A stretch of 64,000 nt of DNA, from the NCBI GenBank assembly GCA_000272025.2, contig AKCV02000022.1:62001-126000 (forward strand), read 5' to 3'. Both the position numbers and the translations under genes were made by a program. The notes beneath the pieces were generated by a model. That model was not told the origin of the DNA. It did not search any database and saw nothing but the letters and a program-made list of their open reading frames with translations. Of this stretch, positions 30,507-41,257 are shown piece after piece. How positions within the stretch are numbered: position 1 is the stretch's first letter; each line of letters starts with the position of its first letter. Source of the stretch: Imbroritus primus (lineage in GTDB: Bacteria; Pseudomonadota; Gammaproteobacteria; Burkholderiales; Burkholderiaceae).

Positions 30507-30755
30507 GGGTTCCTCGTTAGGTAGAAAAGTGCCGGCATCAACGCCGGGATCGGCGCCAGAATCAGCGCTACGATCAAACGCGTCACGGCTGCGGACAGGC
30601 GCGGCCCGCATGATAAAATGCCCGGCTGATTATAGCTCGCGCGCCCGGCGGCCGATGTTTCATCGATGCGTTCGCCAACGCGCGCTGCCAGTACAACAAC
30701 ACCCCGATCCGGGGACGCCAACGAACACGACCAACACGCGCGCATCGGAGAAACT

Positions 30756-31481
30756 ATGGCCGGTCATTCCAAATGGGCCAATATCAAGCACAAGAAAGCT
30801 GCAGCTGACGCCAAGCGCGGCAAGATCTGGACCCGCCTGATCAAGGAAATCACCGTCGCCGCACGCCTCGGCGGCGCCGATGCCGACTCCAACCCGCGCC
30901 TGCGCCTGGCCATGGACAAGGCGACTGACGCCAACATGCCCAAGGACAACATCCAGCGGGCCATCCAGCGCGGCGTCGGCGGCCTCGAAGGTGCCAACTA
31001 CGAAGAAATCCGCTATGAAGGCTACGGCCTGGGCGGCGCGGCGGTGATCGTCGACTGCATGACCGACAACCGTACCCGCACCGTGGCGGAAGTGCGCCAT
31101 GCCTTCTCCAAGAACGGCGGCAACATGGGCACGGAAGGCTCCGTGGCGTTCATGTTCACGCATTGCGGCCAGTTCATCTTCGCCCCCGGTACGTCCGAGG
31201 ATGCGCTGATGGAAGCCGCGCTCGAGGCCGGCGCGGAAGACGTGACCACCAGCGAAGATGGCTCGATCGAAGTCACTTGCGGCCCGCACGATTTCTCCGC
31301 CGTGAAGACTGCGCTCGAAGCCGCCGGTTTCAAGGCGGAAATGGCCGAAGTCACCATGAAGCCGCAAAACGAAGTCGCCCTGACCGGTGACGATGCGGTC
31401 AAGATGCAGAAACTGCTCGACGCGCTCGAAAACCTCGACGACGTGCAGGATGTCTTCACCAATGCCCTGATCGACGAGTAA
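30756..31481 (+). CDS. yebC: YebC/PmpR family regulator
   Basis: Protein of 241 residues with the invariant start [20 protein letters not shown] and the central [20 protein letters not shown] and [16 protein letters not shown] motifs. The family has been described as transcription regulators (PmpR) and, more recently, as helpers of translation at proline-rich stretches. The acidic C-terminus ends [10 protein letters not shown], which is standard. It is followed 102 bases later by purD on the same strand and may open the housekeeping run. Confidence 0.96.
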   Translation: MAGHSKWANIKHKKAAADAKRGKIWTRLIKEITVAARLGGADADSNPRLRLAMDKATDANMPKDNIQRAIQRGVGGLEGANYEEIRYEGYGLGGAAVIVDCMTDNRTRTVAEVRHAFSKNGGNMGTEGSVAFMFTHCGQFIFAPGTSEDALMEAALEAGAEDVTTSEDGSIEVTCGPHDFSAVKTALEAAGFKAEMAEVTMKPQNEVALTGDDAVKMQKLLDALENLDDVQDVFTNALIDE

Positions 31482-31583
31482 GGCTGGGCATTACGGTTAC
31501 CTTGCCCCCCGGCGATCGCAGATGATCGGTATTAGCGAAAGGAACGGTCCGGCCGTTCTCCAAAGTTTCTCTTTCTGGCGCAC

Positions 31584-32855
31584 ATGATGAAAGTATTGGT
31601 AGTTGGTTCTGGCGGACGTGAACATGCCCTGGCATGGAAGCTGGCGCAGTCTCCCCGTATCCAGATGGTGTACGTGGCCCCCGGCAACGGCGGCACGGCC
31701 CTCGACAAGCGGCTGCAGAACGTGCCGATTACTGACCTCGATGTCCTGGTCGCCTTCGCCAAGCGGGAGAATGTGCACTTCACCGTGGTCGGCCCGGAGG
31801 CCCCGCTGGCCGCAGGCATCGTCGACCGCTTCCGCGCCGAAGGCCTGAAGATCTTCGGCCCGACCCAGGCTGCCGCGCAACTGGAAAGCTCCAAGGATTT
31901 CGCCAAGGCCTTCATGCACCGCCACGGCATTCCGACCGCCGCCTACCAGACCTTTACCTCCGCGCCCGAGGCCCATGCCTATATCGATGCGCAAGGCGCA
32001 CCGATCGTCATCAAGGCCGACGGCCTGGCCGCCGGCAAGGGCGTGGTCGTCGCCATGACGCTCGAGGAAGCGCACCACGCCGTCGACATGATGCTGGCTG
32101 ACAACCAGTTCGGCAGCGCCGGCGCACGCGTGGTCATCGAGGAATTCCTGCAGGGCGAGGAAGCCAGCTTCATCGTCATGTGCGACGGCAAGAACGTACT
32201 CGCCCTGGCGACCAGCCAGGACCACAAGCGTCTCCTCGACGGCGACGCCGGTCCCAACACGGGCGGCATGGGTGCCTACTCGCCCGCGCCGGTGGTCACG
32301 CCCGCGCTGCATGCGCGCGTGCTGCGCGAAATCATCCTGCCGACCGTGCGTGGCATGGAAAAGGACGGCATCGTCTATACCGGCTTCCTGTACGCCGGCC
32401 TGATGATCGACGCCGAGGGCAACCCGAAGACCCTCGAATTCAACTGCCGCATGGGCGATCCCGAGACGCAGCCAATCATGGCGCGCCTCAAGACGGACCT
32501 GTTCGATGTCATGGAACACGCGGTCAACGGCAAGCTCGACCAGGTCGAGCTCGACTGGGACCGCCGCACCGCGCTGGGCGTGGTGATAGCCGCGCACGGC
32601 TATCCCGACGCGCCGCGCAAGGGCGATGTCATCACCGGCATTCCCGCCGAGACGGACGACAGCGTGACCTTCCACGCCGGCACGACGCTGCAGGACGGCG
32701 TGCTGAGTGCGAACGGCGGCCGGGTGCTATGCGTGGTCGGCCTGGCCGACACGGTCAAGGCGGCACAGCGCGCGGCCTACACGGCCGTGCAGCACATCCA
32801 TTTCGACGGCATGCAGTACCGCAGCGATATCGGTTATCGCGCCGTACGGCACTGA
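31584..32855 (+). CDS. purD: Phosphoribosylamine-glycine ligase
   Basis: Protein of 423 residues that joins glycine to 5-phosphoribosylamine in purine synthesis. The N-terminal domain begins [20 protein letters not shown]. The ATP-grasp core shows [20 protein letters not shown] and the [14 protein letters not shown] loop. Metal and ATP contacts lie in [20 protein letters not shown]. The length is normal. The start could be 31584 or 31587, as two ATGs are adjacent. HemF follows after 25 bases. Confidence 0.97.
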   Translation: MMKVLVVGSGGREHALAWKLAQSPRIQMVYVAPGNGGTALDKRLQNVPITDLDVLVAFAKRENVHFTVVGPEAPLAAGIVDRFRAEGLKIFGPTQAAAQLESSKDFAKAFMHRHGIPTAAYQTFTSAPEAHAYIDAQGAPIVIKADGLAAGKGVVVAMTLEEAHHAVDMMLADNQFGSAGARVVIEEFLQGEEASFIVMCDGKNVLALATSQDHKRLLDGDAGPNTGGMGAYSPAPVVTPALHARVLREIILPTVRGMEKDGIVYTGFLYAGLMIDAEGNPKTLEFNCRMGDPETQPIMARLKTDLFDVMEHAVNGKLDQVELDWDRRTALGVVIAAHGYPDAPRKGDVITGIPAETDDSVTFHAGTTLQDGVLSANGGRVLCVVGLADTVKAAQRAAYTAVQHIHFDGMQYRSDIGYRAVRH

Positions 32856-32880
32856 CCTCCGGCCGAACGCGCAGATCACC

Positions 32881-33822
32881 GTGGATAACACCGTGCCAGA
32901 GAATCCAGCCAGCGTCGACACCGCGGCTGTCCGCCAGTACCTGATGGGCTTGCAGGACCGCATCGTCGCGGCCCTCGAAGCCGCCGATGGCAAGCCCTTT
33001 CTCACCGATGCGTGGGAAAAACCGGCCCACGAACGCCTGCAGGGCAACGGCCGCAGCCGCATCCTCGAGGATGGCAACGTACTCGAACGCGGCGGCGTCG
33101 GCTTTTCGCATGTCACCGGCAACACCCTGCCGCCCTCGGCCACGGCCGCCCGCCCAGAACTCGCCGGCCGCAGCTTCGAGGCCATGGGCGTCTCGCTGGT
33201 CTTTCATCCGCGCAACCCGTACGTGCCGACCGTGCACATGAACGTGCGCTGCTTCATCGCCGTCAAGCCGGGCGCGGAGCCGGTATGGTGGTTCGGCGGC
33301 GGCATGGACCTGACACCGTACTACGGCAATGCCGACGATTGCCGGCATTTCCACCAGACCTGCAAGGACGCTCTCGCCCCGCATGGCGCCGACCTGTATC
33401 CGCGCTTCAAGACGTGGTGCGACGAATACTTCTTCCTCAAGCACCGCAACGAAGCGCGCGGCATCGGCGGCATCTTCTTCGATGATTTCCACGCGCTCGG
33501 CTTCGACGGCAGCTTTGCCATGATGCGTTCGGTTGGCGATGCCTTCCTCAACGCCTACCTGCCGATCCTGCAGGCGCGGCGCGACACGCCGTACGGCGAG
33601 CGCGAGCGCGACTTCCAGGCTTACCGCCGCGGCCGCTACGTCGAATTCAACCTGGTCTTCGACCGCGGCACGCTGTTCGGCCTGCAATCCGGCGGACGGA
33701 CGGAATCGATCCTCATGTCGATGCCGCCGCTCGTGAAATGGCGCTATGACTGGCATCCCGAGCCCGGCTCGCCGGAAGCTGCACTGACCACCGATTTTCT
33801 CCCGGCGCGCGACTGGGTATGA
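32881..33822 (+). CDS. hemF: Oxygen-dependent coproporphyrinogen III oxidase
   Basis: Protein of 313 residues from a GTG at 32881. It converts coproporphyrinogen III to protoporphyrinogen IX using O2 in haem synthesis. The GTG start gives the usual N-terminus [20 protein letters not shown]; the first ATG in frame would remove conserved residues. Signature blocks are [46 protein letters not shown] and [20 protein letters not shown]. The stop overlaps the start of nadD (ATGA). Confidence 0.95.
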   Translation: MDNTVPENPASVDTAAVRQYLMGLQDRIVAALEAADGKPFLTDAWEKPAHERLQGNGRSRILEDGNVLERGGVGFSHVTGNTLPPSATAARPELAGRSFEAMGVSLVFHPRNPYVPTVHMNVRCFIAVKPGAEPVWWFGGGMDLTPYYGNADDCRHFHQTCKDALAPHGADLYPRFKTWCDEYFFLKHRNEARGIGGIFFDDFHALGFDGSFAMMRSVGDAFLNAYLPILQARRDTPYGERERDFQAYRRGRYVEFNLVFDRGTLFGLQSGGRTESILMSMPPLVKWRYDWHPEPGSPEAALTTDFLPARDWV

Positions 33823-34523
33823 CAGCGCCTGCTGCGCCCCGGCCGCTCCGCCTCGGTATCCTGGGTGGCACCTTCGACCCGCCGCACCAGGGCCATATCG
33901 CGCTTGCCCGGTTATGCGTGGCACAGCTGGCGCTCGACGAACTGCTGTGGATTCCCACCGGCATGTCGTGGCAGAAAGCCGCCGACATCACGCCTGCCCG
34001 GCATCGCCTGGCCATGACCGAACTCGCGGCCGCCACCATGCAGGACGTATCCGCGCGCGTGCGGGTCAGCCGCATGGAAGTCGACCGCGACGGTCCCAGC
34101 TATACCATCGACACCGTGCGCGAACTGCGCCGGCAGGTCGGCCCCGAAACCTCCATTGCGTGGCTGATGGGCGCCGACCAGTTGCTCGGCCTGCACAGTT
34201 GGCATGGCTGGCAGGAACTGTTCAGCGAAGTCCATCTATGCGTGGCGACCCGGCCGGGTTTCGACCTGCATGCGCTGCGTCCGGAGGTCCAGCAAGAGCT
34301 CGACCGGCGCATCGCCCCGACGGCCTTGATACAATCCACCCCCTCTGGCCATATGTGGCTCGACCAGACACTGGCCGTCGACGTGTCTTCCACCGAACTG
34401 CGCCGGCGCCTGGCGCAGGGTGGGCCTTATGGCGAAAGCGCCGACGATTTGCTCCCGGCCGGCGTCGCAGGCTATATTCAACAACATCGCCTGTACCGCC
34501 CGGTGCAGCACCCAACCGACTGA
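33819..34523 (+). CDS. nadD: Nicotinate-nucleotide adenylyltransferase
   Basis: Protein of 234 residues that makes deamido-NAD from nicotinate mononucleotide and ATP. The nucleotidyltransferase signature [20 protein letters not shown] contains the HxGH ATP site. The substrate loop is [20 protein letters not shown], and the C-terminal [11 protein letters not shown] matches the SxxTxxR ATP motif. The ATG lies within the hemF stop, so translation is coupled. RsfS follows after 8 bases. Confidence 0.95.
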   Translation: MTAPAAPRPLRLGILGGTFDPPHQGHIALARLCVAQLALDELLWIPTGMSWQKAADITPARHRLAMTELAAATMQDVSARVRVSRMEVDRDGPSYTIDTVRELRRQVGPETSIAWLMGADQLLGLHSWHGWQELFSEVHLCVATRPGFDLHALRPEVQQELDRRIAPTALIQSTPSGHMWLDQTLAVDVSSTELRRRLAQGGPYGESADDLLPAGVAGYIQQHRLYRPVQHPTD

Positions 34524-34531
34524 ATCCGCCC

Positions 34532-35233
34532 ATGGACATCCGCAAACTGCAACGCCTGATCGTCGACGCTCTCGAAGACGTCAAGGGACAGGACATCAAG
34601 GTGTACAACACCACGCACCTGACCGAACTGTTCGATCGCGTCATCATCGCCAGCGGCACGTCGAACCGCCAGACCAAGGCGCTCGCCAGCTCCGTGCGCG
34701 ATGCCGTGAAGAACGCGGGCGGCGACATCATCGCCGTGGAAGGCACCGAAACCGGCGAATGGGTGCTGGTGGACTGCGGCGACGCCGTGGTGCACATCCT
34801 GCAGCCGCAGCTGCGCCTGTACTACAACCTCGAGGAAATCTGGGGTGACAAGCCGGTGCGCATCAAGCTCGGCGGCACGGCCAAGGGTCTCCCGAAGGCC
34901 AGCGAAGCCGACGACGACGGCAGCGAGGAAGACAATGCCCGCAAGCCGCTGACCACGCGCCGCACGACCGCTCGCCCGGCAATGGCCCGGCTGCCGGAAG
35001 GCATGGCCGAGTTTTCCGAGCCGATGGGCCGCGAAAGCGATGCGCCCGCCAAGCCGGCCCGCAAGACCGCGCCGCGCACTGGCGCCGCAGGCAACACCCC
35101 GGCACGCAAGACGACCGCACGCAAGACCGTGGCTGGCAAGACTGCTGCCAGCAAGTCGCCGGCCCGCAAGACGACCGTGCGCGTCACGTCCGCCGCCCCG
35201 GCAGCCCGCAAGCGGACCACCCGCAGCGCCTGA
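34532..35233 (+). CDS. rsfS: Ribosomal silencing factor with long basic C-terminal tail
   Basis: Protein of 233 residues. Residues 1-115 are a standard RsfS domain (MDIRKLQRLIVDALEDVKGQ, SGTSNRQTKALASSVRDAVK, EWVLVDCGDAVVHILQPQLR), which binds ribosomal protein uL14 and blocks subunit joining when nutrients are short. Beyond an acidic linker (EADDDGSEEDN) lies a tail of about 100 residues built of Ala, Arg, Lys and Thr with repeated PARKT and ARKT units, like a histone H1 tail. Typical RsfS proteins are 105-130 residues long, so the tail roughly doubles the protein. It probably binds RNA or DNA, but that is inference. Confidence 0.94.
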   Translation: MDIRKLQRLIVDALEDVKGQDIKVYNTTHLTELFDRVIIASGTSNRQTKALASSVRDAVKNAGGDIIAVEGTETGEWVLVDCGDAVVHILQPQLRLYYNLEEIWGDKPVRIKLGGTAKGLPKASEADDDGSEEDNARKPLTTRRTTARPAMARLPEGMAEFSEPMGRESDAPAKPARKTAPRTGAAGNTPARKTTARKTVAGKTAASKSPARKTTVRVTSAAPAARKRTTRSA

Positions 35234-35251
35234 TCGCGCCTGACCCGCACG

Positions 35252-35722
35252 ATGCAGTTGCTGATCGTCGCCGTCGGCCACAAGATGCCGACGTGGATCG
35301 AACAGGGTTTCGACGAGTATGCCAAGCGCATGCCGCCGGAACTGCGCATCGTGCTCAAGGAAATCCGTCCCGAGCAGCGCTCCTCCAGCCGCACCGCCGC
35401 CACGGTGATGCAGCTGGAAGCGGCGCGCATCGAAGCCGCCCTGCCGAAACAGTGCCGCATCATCGCACTCGACGAGCGCGGCAAGGACTGGTCAACCATG
35501 CAGCTGGCCGACGCATTGACCGGCTGGCAACGGGAAGGCGGCGATGTCGCGCTGCTGATCGGCGGCGCCGACGGACTCGACCCGGCGCTGAAACAGCGCG
35601 CCGACATGCTGCTGCGCGTATCCAGCCTGACGCTGCCCCACGGCATGGTGCGCGTGCTGCTGGCCGAACAGCTCTACCGCGCGTGGTCCATCACGCGCAA
35701 CCACCCCTATCACCGCGTGTAA
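35252..35722 (+). CDS. rlmH: 23S rRNA (pseudouridine1915-N3) methyltransferase
   Basis: SPOUT-fold methyltransferase of 156 residues that methylates pseudouridine 1915 of helix 69 on the 70S ribosome. It shows the start [20 protein letters not shown], the SAM knot [20 protein letters not shown] and the conserved end [15 protein letters not shown]. The gene follows rsfS in the usual order, 18 bases downstream. Confidence 0.97.
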   Translation: MQLLIVAVGHKMPTWIEQGFDEYAKRMPPELRIVLKEIRPEQRSSSRTAATVMQLEAARIEAALPKQCRIIALDERGKDWSTMQLADALTGWQREGGDVALLIGGADGLDPALKQRADMLLRVSSLTLPHGMVRVLLAEQLYRAWSITRNHPYHRV

Positions 35723-35741
35723 CCACGCGCCCTGCCCGGCC

Positions 35742-36350
35742 ATGAGCGACATGATCTACCTCGCCTCGCAAAGTCCGCGCCGCCAGGAACTGCTGCGCCA
35801 GATCGGCGTCCGTTTCGAACTGCTGCTGCCTGATGCCGACGAAGATGCGGAAGCGCTGGAGGCCGTGCTACCCGGCGAGTCCGCCGAGCATTATGTGCAG
35901 CGTGTCTGCCGACTCAAGGCCGAAGCGGCGTGCATGCGCCTGCAACGCCGCGCCCTGCCGCCCGCCCCGCTGCTCGCCTCCGACACCACGGTCGCGCTCG
36001 ACCACCACATCCTCGGCAAACCCGCCGACGCGGCTGACGCCATGCGTATCCTGCGGCAGCTCGCCGGACGCACACACCAAGTCCTGACCGCCGTCGCCGT
36101 GGTCGATACAGCAGGGCACATGCACGCCGCGCTCTCCATCTCGGACGTGACCTTCGCCCCGCTCGACGACGCTGCCATCGCGCGCTACGTCGCTTCCGGC
36201 GAGCCTTTCGGCAAGGCTGGCGCCTATGGCATCCAGGGCCGTGCTGCGGGATTTACCGAACGGATCGCCGGCAGCTATTCAGGTATCATGGGCTTGCCAT
36301 TGTTCGAAACTACGCGTCTGCTCGGGCTTTCGGGCGTCCATTGCCAATAG
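35742..36350 (+). CDS. Maf-type nucleoside triphosphate pyrophosphatase
   Basis: Protein of 202 residues. Maf proteins hydrolyse dTTP, UTP or modified nucleotides to monophosphates as a housecleaning step. The start [20 protein letters not shown] carries the SxSPRR motif. [20 protein letters not shown] holds the catalytic Asp region, and [20 protein letters not shown] and [13 protein letters not shown] complete the fold. The AYGIQG pattern fits the YhdE (dTTP/UTP) subgroup. It precedes the RNase G gene. Confidence 0.95.
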   Translation: MSDMIYLASQSPRRQELLRQIGVRFELLLPDADEDAEALEAVLPGESAEHYVQRVCRLKAEAACMRLQRRALPPAPLLASDTTVALDHHILGKPADAADAMRILRQLAGRTHQVLTAVAVVDTAGHMHAALSISDVTFAPLDDAAIARYVASGEPFGKAGAYGIQGRAAGFTERIAGSYSGIMGLPLFETTRLLGLSGVHCQ

Positions 36351-36464
36351 GAGAGGCGATCCGCATAAAGTGACCGTTCCGGCCTGCAATGCAGGGCAAC
36401 ACGCCTCGCGCACATGCAGCAGGTTTTCCGGACCCCGATCGCCGTCCGTACATCATCCGTCCTC

Positions 36465-37931
36465 ATGTCCGAAGATATCCTCGTCAATATCACGCCGCAG
36501 GAAACCCGTGTCGCCATCGTCCAGCAGGCGGCCGTGCAGGAGCTCCATGTCGAACGCACGCTGACGCGCGGACTGGTGGGCAACCTGTATCTCGGCAAGG
36601 TCGTGCGTGTCCTGCCCGGCATGCAGTCCGCCTTCATCGACATTGGCCTGGAACGCGCGGCATTTCTCCATGTCGCCGATATCTGGCAGCCGCGCGATAG
36701 CGCGCAAGGCACCCAGGCGCCGCAGGTCCCCATCGAGAAAATACTGTTCGAAGGACAAGCGCTGACCGTGCAGGTCATCAAGGATCCGATCGGCACCAAG
36801 GGCGCCCGCCTGTCCACGCAGGTCAGCATTGCCGGACGCACGCTGGTCTACCTGCCGCAGGATCCGCATATCGGCATTTCGCAGAAGATCGAGAGCGAAG
36901 CGGGCCGCGAACATCTGCGCCAGCGCCTGCAGAACCTGATTCCTACCGACGAGCGTGGTGGCTTTATCGTGCGTACCATCGCCGAGGAAGCCAGCGACGA
37001 GGAGCTGGCCAACGACGTGGCCTACCTGCGCAAGATCTGGGGCACCATCCGCCACAACGCCACCACGCTGCCGGCACCGAGCCTGCTGTTCCAGGACCTG
37101 AACCTCGCCCAGCGCGTGCTGCGCGACTTCGTCAACGACAGCACCTCGTCCATCCAGATCGACTCGCGTGAAAACTTCCAGATGCTGGTCGAATTCGCCG
37201 TCGAGTACACCCCGGCCGTGCTGCCGCGGCTGATGCACTACACCGGCGAACGGCCGATCTTCGACCTGTACAACATCGATACCGAAATCGAACGCGCGCT
37301 GTCGCGGCGCGTGGACCTCAAGTCCGGCGGTTACCTGATGATCGACCAGACCGAGGCGATGACTACCATCGACGTCAATACCGGTGGCTACGTCGGCGCA
37401 CGCAATTTTGACGACACCATCTTCAAGACCAATCTCGAAGCCGCGCACTCCATCGCCCGGCAGCTGCGCCTGCGCAATCTCGGCGGCATCATCATCATCG
37501 ATTTCATCGACATGGAGAATGCCGATCACCGCGAAGCGGTGCTCAACGAACTCAAGCGCGCCCTGCAGCGCGACCGCACGCGCATCACCGTCAACACCTT
37601 CTCGCAACTCGGCCTGGTGGAAATGACGCGCAAGCGCACGCGCGAATCGCTGGCCCACGTGCTGTGCGAACAGTGCCCGGTATGCCACGGCAAGGGCCAG
37701 GTCAAGACCCCGCGCACCGTCAGCTACGAGATCCTGCGCGAGATCATGCGCGAGTCGCGCCAGTTCAATCCGCGCGAGTTCCGCATCCTCGCCTCGCAGA
37801 GCGTCATCGACGTGCTGCTCGAAGAAGAGAGCCAGCACCTCGCCATGCTCGGCGATTTCATCGGCAAGCCGATCTCGCTGCAGGTCGAATCGACGTTCTA
37901 TCAGGAACAGTACGACATCATCCTGATGTGA
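36465..37931 (+). CDS. rng: Ribonuclease G
   Basis: Endoribonuclease of 488 residues that matures the 5' end of 16S rRNA and degrades some mRNAs. The start MSEDILVNITPQETRVAIVQ is the family start; an upstream in-frame ATG would add 17 unrelated residues. An N-terminal S1 domain (NLYLGKVVRVLPGMQSAFID) is followed by the catalytic DNase I-like region with DVNTGGYVGARNF and IIIIDFIDMENADHREAVLN, which hold the Mg-binding Asp residues. The zinc-link is CEQCPVCHGKG. There is no long C-terminal scaffold, so it is RNase G and not RNase E. Confidence 0.96.
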   Translation: MSEDILVNITPQETRVAIVQQAAVQELHVERTLTRGLVGNLYLGKVVRVLPGMQSAFIDIGLERAAFLHVADIWQPRDSAQGTQAPQVPIEKILFEGQALTVQVIKDPIGTKGARLSTQVSIAGRTLVYLPQDPHIGISQKIESEAGREHLRQRLQNLIPTDERGGFIVRTIAEEASDEELANDVAYLRKIWGTIRHNATTLPAPSLLFQDLNLAQRVLRDFVNDSTSSIQIDSRENFQMLVEFAVEYTPAVLPRLMHYTGERPIFDLYNIDTEIERALSRRVDLKSGGYLMIDQTEAMTTIDVNTGGYVGARNFDDTIFKTNLEAAHSIARQLRLRNLGGIIIIDFIDMENADHREAVLNELKRALQRDRTRITVNTFSQLGLVEMTRKRTRESLAHVLCEQCPVCHGKGQVKTPRTVSYEILREIMRESRQFNPREFRILASQSVIDVLLEEESQHLAMLGDFIGKPISLQVESTFYQEQYDIILM

Positions 37932-38169
37932 CGTGGCATTTGCGTCACCTGCTGCATCCCCCTACCACACCGGGCGTCGCGCTTTCCGGGCCAGGTCGGC
38001 CCGCCCCAGGCGGCTCGATGTCGAGGAGATGGCCTGGCAGAGCCCGGTACGTTCCCTGTGCGCCCTGCGATTATTCGGTGTTTGTTTGATCTGATCGGTA
38101 TCACCTGCCACGCAGCGTGACTAAGCTTTCCTGTGCAGTCTTCATTGATGACATTCACAGGAGGGATTC

Positions 38170-39270
38170 ATGTCCGCCATGATGAAAGCAGCGGTATTTG
38201 TCGAGCCCGGCCGTATCGAGCTTACCGACAAGCGCATTCCAGACGTCGGCCCCAACGATGCGCTGGTCCGCATCACGACCACGACCATCTGCGGGACGGA
38301 TGTCCATATCCTGAAAGGCGAATATCCCGTCACGAAAGGCCTGACAGTCGGGCACGAACCGGTCGGCGTGATTGAAAAACTGGGCAGCGCCGTGCAGGGG
38401 TACGCGGAGGGCCAACGCGTCATCGCCGGCGCCATCTGTCCGACATTCACCTCGTATCCCAGCCAGGATGGCGTGCCTTCGCAAGATGGCAGCTACCTGA
38501 TTCCCAGCGGCCGCTGTGGCTGCCACGGTTACAAGGCCACCGCCGGCTGGCGCTTCGGCAACATGATCGACGGTACGCAGGCGGAGTATGTCCTGGTCCC
38601 CGATGCCCAGGCCAATCTCGCCCCGATTCCGGATGGCCTGACGGATGAACAGGTCCTGATGTGCCCGGACATCATGTCGACGGGCTTCAAGGGGGCGGAG
38701 AATGCCAACATCAGGATCGGCGACACGGTGGTCGTGTTCGCGCAGGGACCGATCGGCCTGTGCGCCACCGCCGGGGCGCGCCTGATGGGCGCGACCACGA
38801 TCATTGCAGTGGACGGCAACGATCATCGTCTTGAGATCGCCCGAAAACTGGGAGCAGATGTCACCCTCAACTTCAAGACATGCGACGTCGTGGACGAAGT
38901 CATGAAGCTGACTGGTGGCCGCGGCGTGGATGCCTCCATCGAGGCGCTCGGTCTGCAGTCGACGTTCGAATCGGCGCTGCGCGTGCTGAAGCCCGGCGGC
39001 ACGTTGTCCAGCCTGGGCGTGTATTCCAGCGATCTGACCATTCCCCTGGATGCCTTCGCGGCCGGCCTGGGCGATCACAAGATCAATACCGCCTTGTGTC
39101 CGGGTGGCAAGGAGCGGATGCGCCGGCTGATGAACGTGGTGGAATCGGGCCGGATCGACTTGGGGCTGCTGGTCACGCATCATTACGCGCTCGACAACAT
39201 CGTGGACGCATATGATCTTTTCGCCAACCAGCGTGACGGCGTGCTCAAGGTCGCAATCAAGCCCAACTGA
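38170..39270 (+). CDS. Zinc-type medium-chain alcohol dehydrogenase, secondary-alcohol (TBADH-like) subgroup
   Basis: Protein of 366 residues with a strong ribosome site (AGGAGG, 7 bases before ATG). Catalytic zinc ligands are CGTD and GHEP in TTICGTDVHILKGEYPVTKG and LTVGHEPVGVI. The nucleotide-binding segment is VVVFAQGPIGLCATAGARLM. The features GWRFGNMIDGTQAEYVLVPD and KINTALCPGGKERMRRLM closely resemble isopropanol/secondary alcohol dehydrogenases of the TBADH type. The structural zinc lobe is replaced by a different loop (residues about 88-120). It probably oxidises short secondary alcohols or reduces ketones. A second ATG follows 9 bases later. It converges on the GGDEF-EAL gene with only 9 bases between them. 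Confidence 0.92.
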   Translation: MSAMMKAAVFVEPGRIELTDKRIPDVGPNDALVRITTTTICGTDVHILKGEYPVTKGLTVGHEPVGVIEKLGSAVQGYAEGQRVIAGAICPTFTSYPSQDGVPSQDGSYLIPSGRCGCHGYKATAGWRFGNMIDGTQAEYVLVPDAQANLAPIPDGLTDEQVLMCPDIMSTGFKGAENANIRIGDTVVVFAQGPIGLCATAGARLMGATTIIAVDGNDHRLEIARKLGADVTLNFKTCDVVDEVMKLTGGRGVDASIEALGLQSTFESALRVLKPGGTLSSLGVYSSDLTIPLDAFAAGLGDHKINTALCPGGKERMRRLMNVVESGRIDLGLLVTHHYALDNIVDAYDLFANQRDGVLKVAIKPN

Positions 39271-39279
39271 GAAATCGCA

Positions 39280-41007
39280 TCATGCGGGAATGATGGTTTT
39301 CTGCACCAGGAGCCGGGCGGTCTCGCACACATCGACCGGCCGGCTCATGTAATACCCCTGCACTTCGTCGCAACCAGCCATCTTGAGATCAACCAGCTGG
39401 TCGCGCAGCTCCACCCCTTCGGCCACCACACGCATGTTCAGGTTATGTGCGAGCGTGATGATGGATGTCACGATCACGCCGACATCCTTGCTATTGCGGA
39501 TATCGTTGATGAACGACCGGTCGATCTTGATCGTACCAATCGGGAAGTGACGAATCTGGCTCAGGCTGGAGAACCCGCTGCCGAAATCGTCGAGGCCAAT
39601 GCGTATCCCGAGTCCCTCGAGCTGGCGCAGTACATTTGCGGGCGTCCCGAATGGTTCGACCAGGCAACTCTCCGTCACCTCCACCTCGATCTCCGCCGGT
39701 GTGATGCCATGGGCCTGCAGTTGCGCCGACACGCGCGCCGGCAGGTGCTCGTCGCCGAGCTGGCGCGGTGAAACATTGAAGGCGACCGGGACGAGCGGCA
39801 AACCCTGGGCTTTCCACATGGCCTGCTGTGCGCAGCAGGCCTGCATGACCCAGTTACCCAGCTCAACGATCAGCTCGGACTGCTCGGCCAGTGGAATGAA
39901 GTCGTTGGGATAGACCAGCCCATAGTCCGGATGCGCCCAGCGCACCAGCGCCTCCAGGCCGACGATACGATAGTCGGACAGCCGCACCTTGGGCTGGAAA
40001 TGCAGCACCAGCTCGTTTTCCGCAATGGCGCGCGGCAGCTGGCGCTCCAGAACATAGCGGCGGTCATCGCTGGCGTTGAGCTCGGCATCATAGTAGGTAA
40101 AGCGGCCACGTCCCCGCCGCTTCGAGGCATACATGGCCGCGTCGGCATGCCGGCACAGCCGCGTCACGTCATGACCATCTCCAGGAAAAAAGGCGATACC
40201 CACACTCGGCGTCACCGCGACCTCATGTCCATCCAGATCGGCATACGGCTGGCTGAGATGCGTGACCAGCTTGGCAGCGATGCGTTCCATATCCGCCGGT
40301 GCATCCAGTTCAGTGACGAGCACGGCGAATTCATCCCCGCCCATGCGGCCAACGATATCAGCCTTGCGCAGGCTGGCGCGCAAACGCTGCCCTACGGCAT
40401 GCAGCAACAGATCACCCACATGGTGGCCAAGCGTATCGTTGATCTGCTTGAACCGGTCCAGATCGAGATACATCAGCGCATAGTGCTTGCGGCTGCGGCG
40501 CGCGACCTCCAGGTGGCTGGCCGCCAGTTCATTGAACATGCGGCGGTTGTGCAGCCCCGTCAGGTGATCGTCGGATGCCAGTGCCAACGCACGCGCCTTC
40601 TCGGCCTCCAGTTGCATGATCAGCGCATGCTTGTCGCGGTCGGCATGGCTCAGCGCATCGAACAGCAGCTTCTGGCGGCGGATGCTGCGCACCACGCTCC
40701 AGGTCGCGGCAATGAACATCAGGTTGAGCGCGGCCAGGGCCCCCCAGATCCGGATATTGTTGCGGGACTGCGCAAGCGCAAGATCGTGGCGATCGACAGT
40801 TGTCGCCGTCATGAGCGCCTCGAGCAGCCGGGCCTCCGACCCCATCAGGTGCCAGGCGGCAACCCAGCTCAGCGCCAGCGCAACTACACCAACGCCAATG
40901 CTCGTCGCCTGCAGCATGCGCCAGTAACCTCCCGGACGGGAAGGCAAGGGAACAGCGCGGGCAGAGAACGAGGTCACGGAGCAGGGGCAGGCAAACGGAG
41001 CCTGCAT
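39280..41007 (-). CDS. Membrane GGDEF-EAL protein (c-di-GMP turnover)
   Basis: Protein of 575 residues from the ATG at 41007. Two membrane helices near the N-terminus (TSIGVGVVALALSWVAAWHL and IWGALAALNLMFIAATWSVV) enclose a short periplasmic loop, too small for a classic ligand domain. A short coiled coil leads to the GGDEF domain (DHLTGLHNRRMFNELAASHL, then GRMGGDEFAVLV). The EAL domain keeps EALVRWAHPDYGLVYPNDFI, FNVSPRQL, DDFGSGFSSL and KIDRSFI. Both motifs are intact, so it may act as cyclase, phosphodiesterase or both. No RxxD I-site is obvious. Confidence 0.92.
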   Translation of the reverse strand: MQAPFACPCSVTSFSARAVPLPSRPGGYWRMLQATSIGVGVVALALSWVAAWHLMGSEARLLEALMTATTVDRHDLALAQSRNNIRIWGALAALNLMFIAATWSVVRSIRRQKLLFDALSHADRDKHALIMQLEAEKARALALASDDHLTGLHNRRMFNELAASHLEVARRSRKHYALMYLDLDRFKQINDTLGHHVGDLLLHAVGQRLRASLRKADIVGRMGGDEFAVLVTELDAPADMERIAAKLVTHLSQPYADLDGHEVAVTPSVGIAFFPGDGHDVTRLCRHADAAMYASKRRGRGRFTYYDAELNASDDRRYVLERQLPRAIAENELVLHFQPKVRLSDYRIVGLEALVRWAHPDYGLVYPNDFIPLAEQSELIVELGNWVMQACCAQQAMWKAQGLPLVPVAFNVSPRQLGDEHLPARVSAQLQAHGITPAEIEVEVTESCLVEPFGTPANVLRQLEGLGIRIGLDDFGSGFSSLSQIRHFPIGTIKIDRSFINDIRNSKDVGVIVTSIITLAHNLNMRVVAEGVELRDQLVDLKMAGCDEVQGYYMSRPVDVCETARLLVQKTIIPA

Positions 41008-41228
41008 TGTTGGCGGTTTCGATGACCGCGGTGTGACAATCGCGTGAAAGAGTGGAAAGCCCCGCACATTGCCTTGAAATACTTGCTTCCGCCCCAATCT
41101 GAACGAAAATACTGATTTGCGCAGATGCCCGTGCCTGCCACCCCAGCACGAGGCCTGCCGGTTTGTTCGGCTGCGCTCCCCCGCACACTCATAGCCAAAA
41201 CCAATTGACACGATTTTAACAATCAATT

Positions 41229-41257
41229 TTACCTACCTTACTCAGGCCGGTAGAATT
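41229..41257 (+). promoter_or_regulatory. Promoter of ahpC
   Basis: TTTACC (41229-41234) and TAGAAT (41252-41257) are separated by 17 bases, with transcription starting near 41264 and a short leader to the ahpC start at 41297. AT-rich sequence with TTGACAC and TTTTAAC lies just upstream. An OxyR-type repeat was looked for but not clear. Confidence 0.6.

Noticed and set aside
38000-38169. Sigma-54 promoter before the alcohol dehydrogenase
   Set aside because: TGGCAG at about 38034 lacks a matching TTGC element at the required distance.
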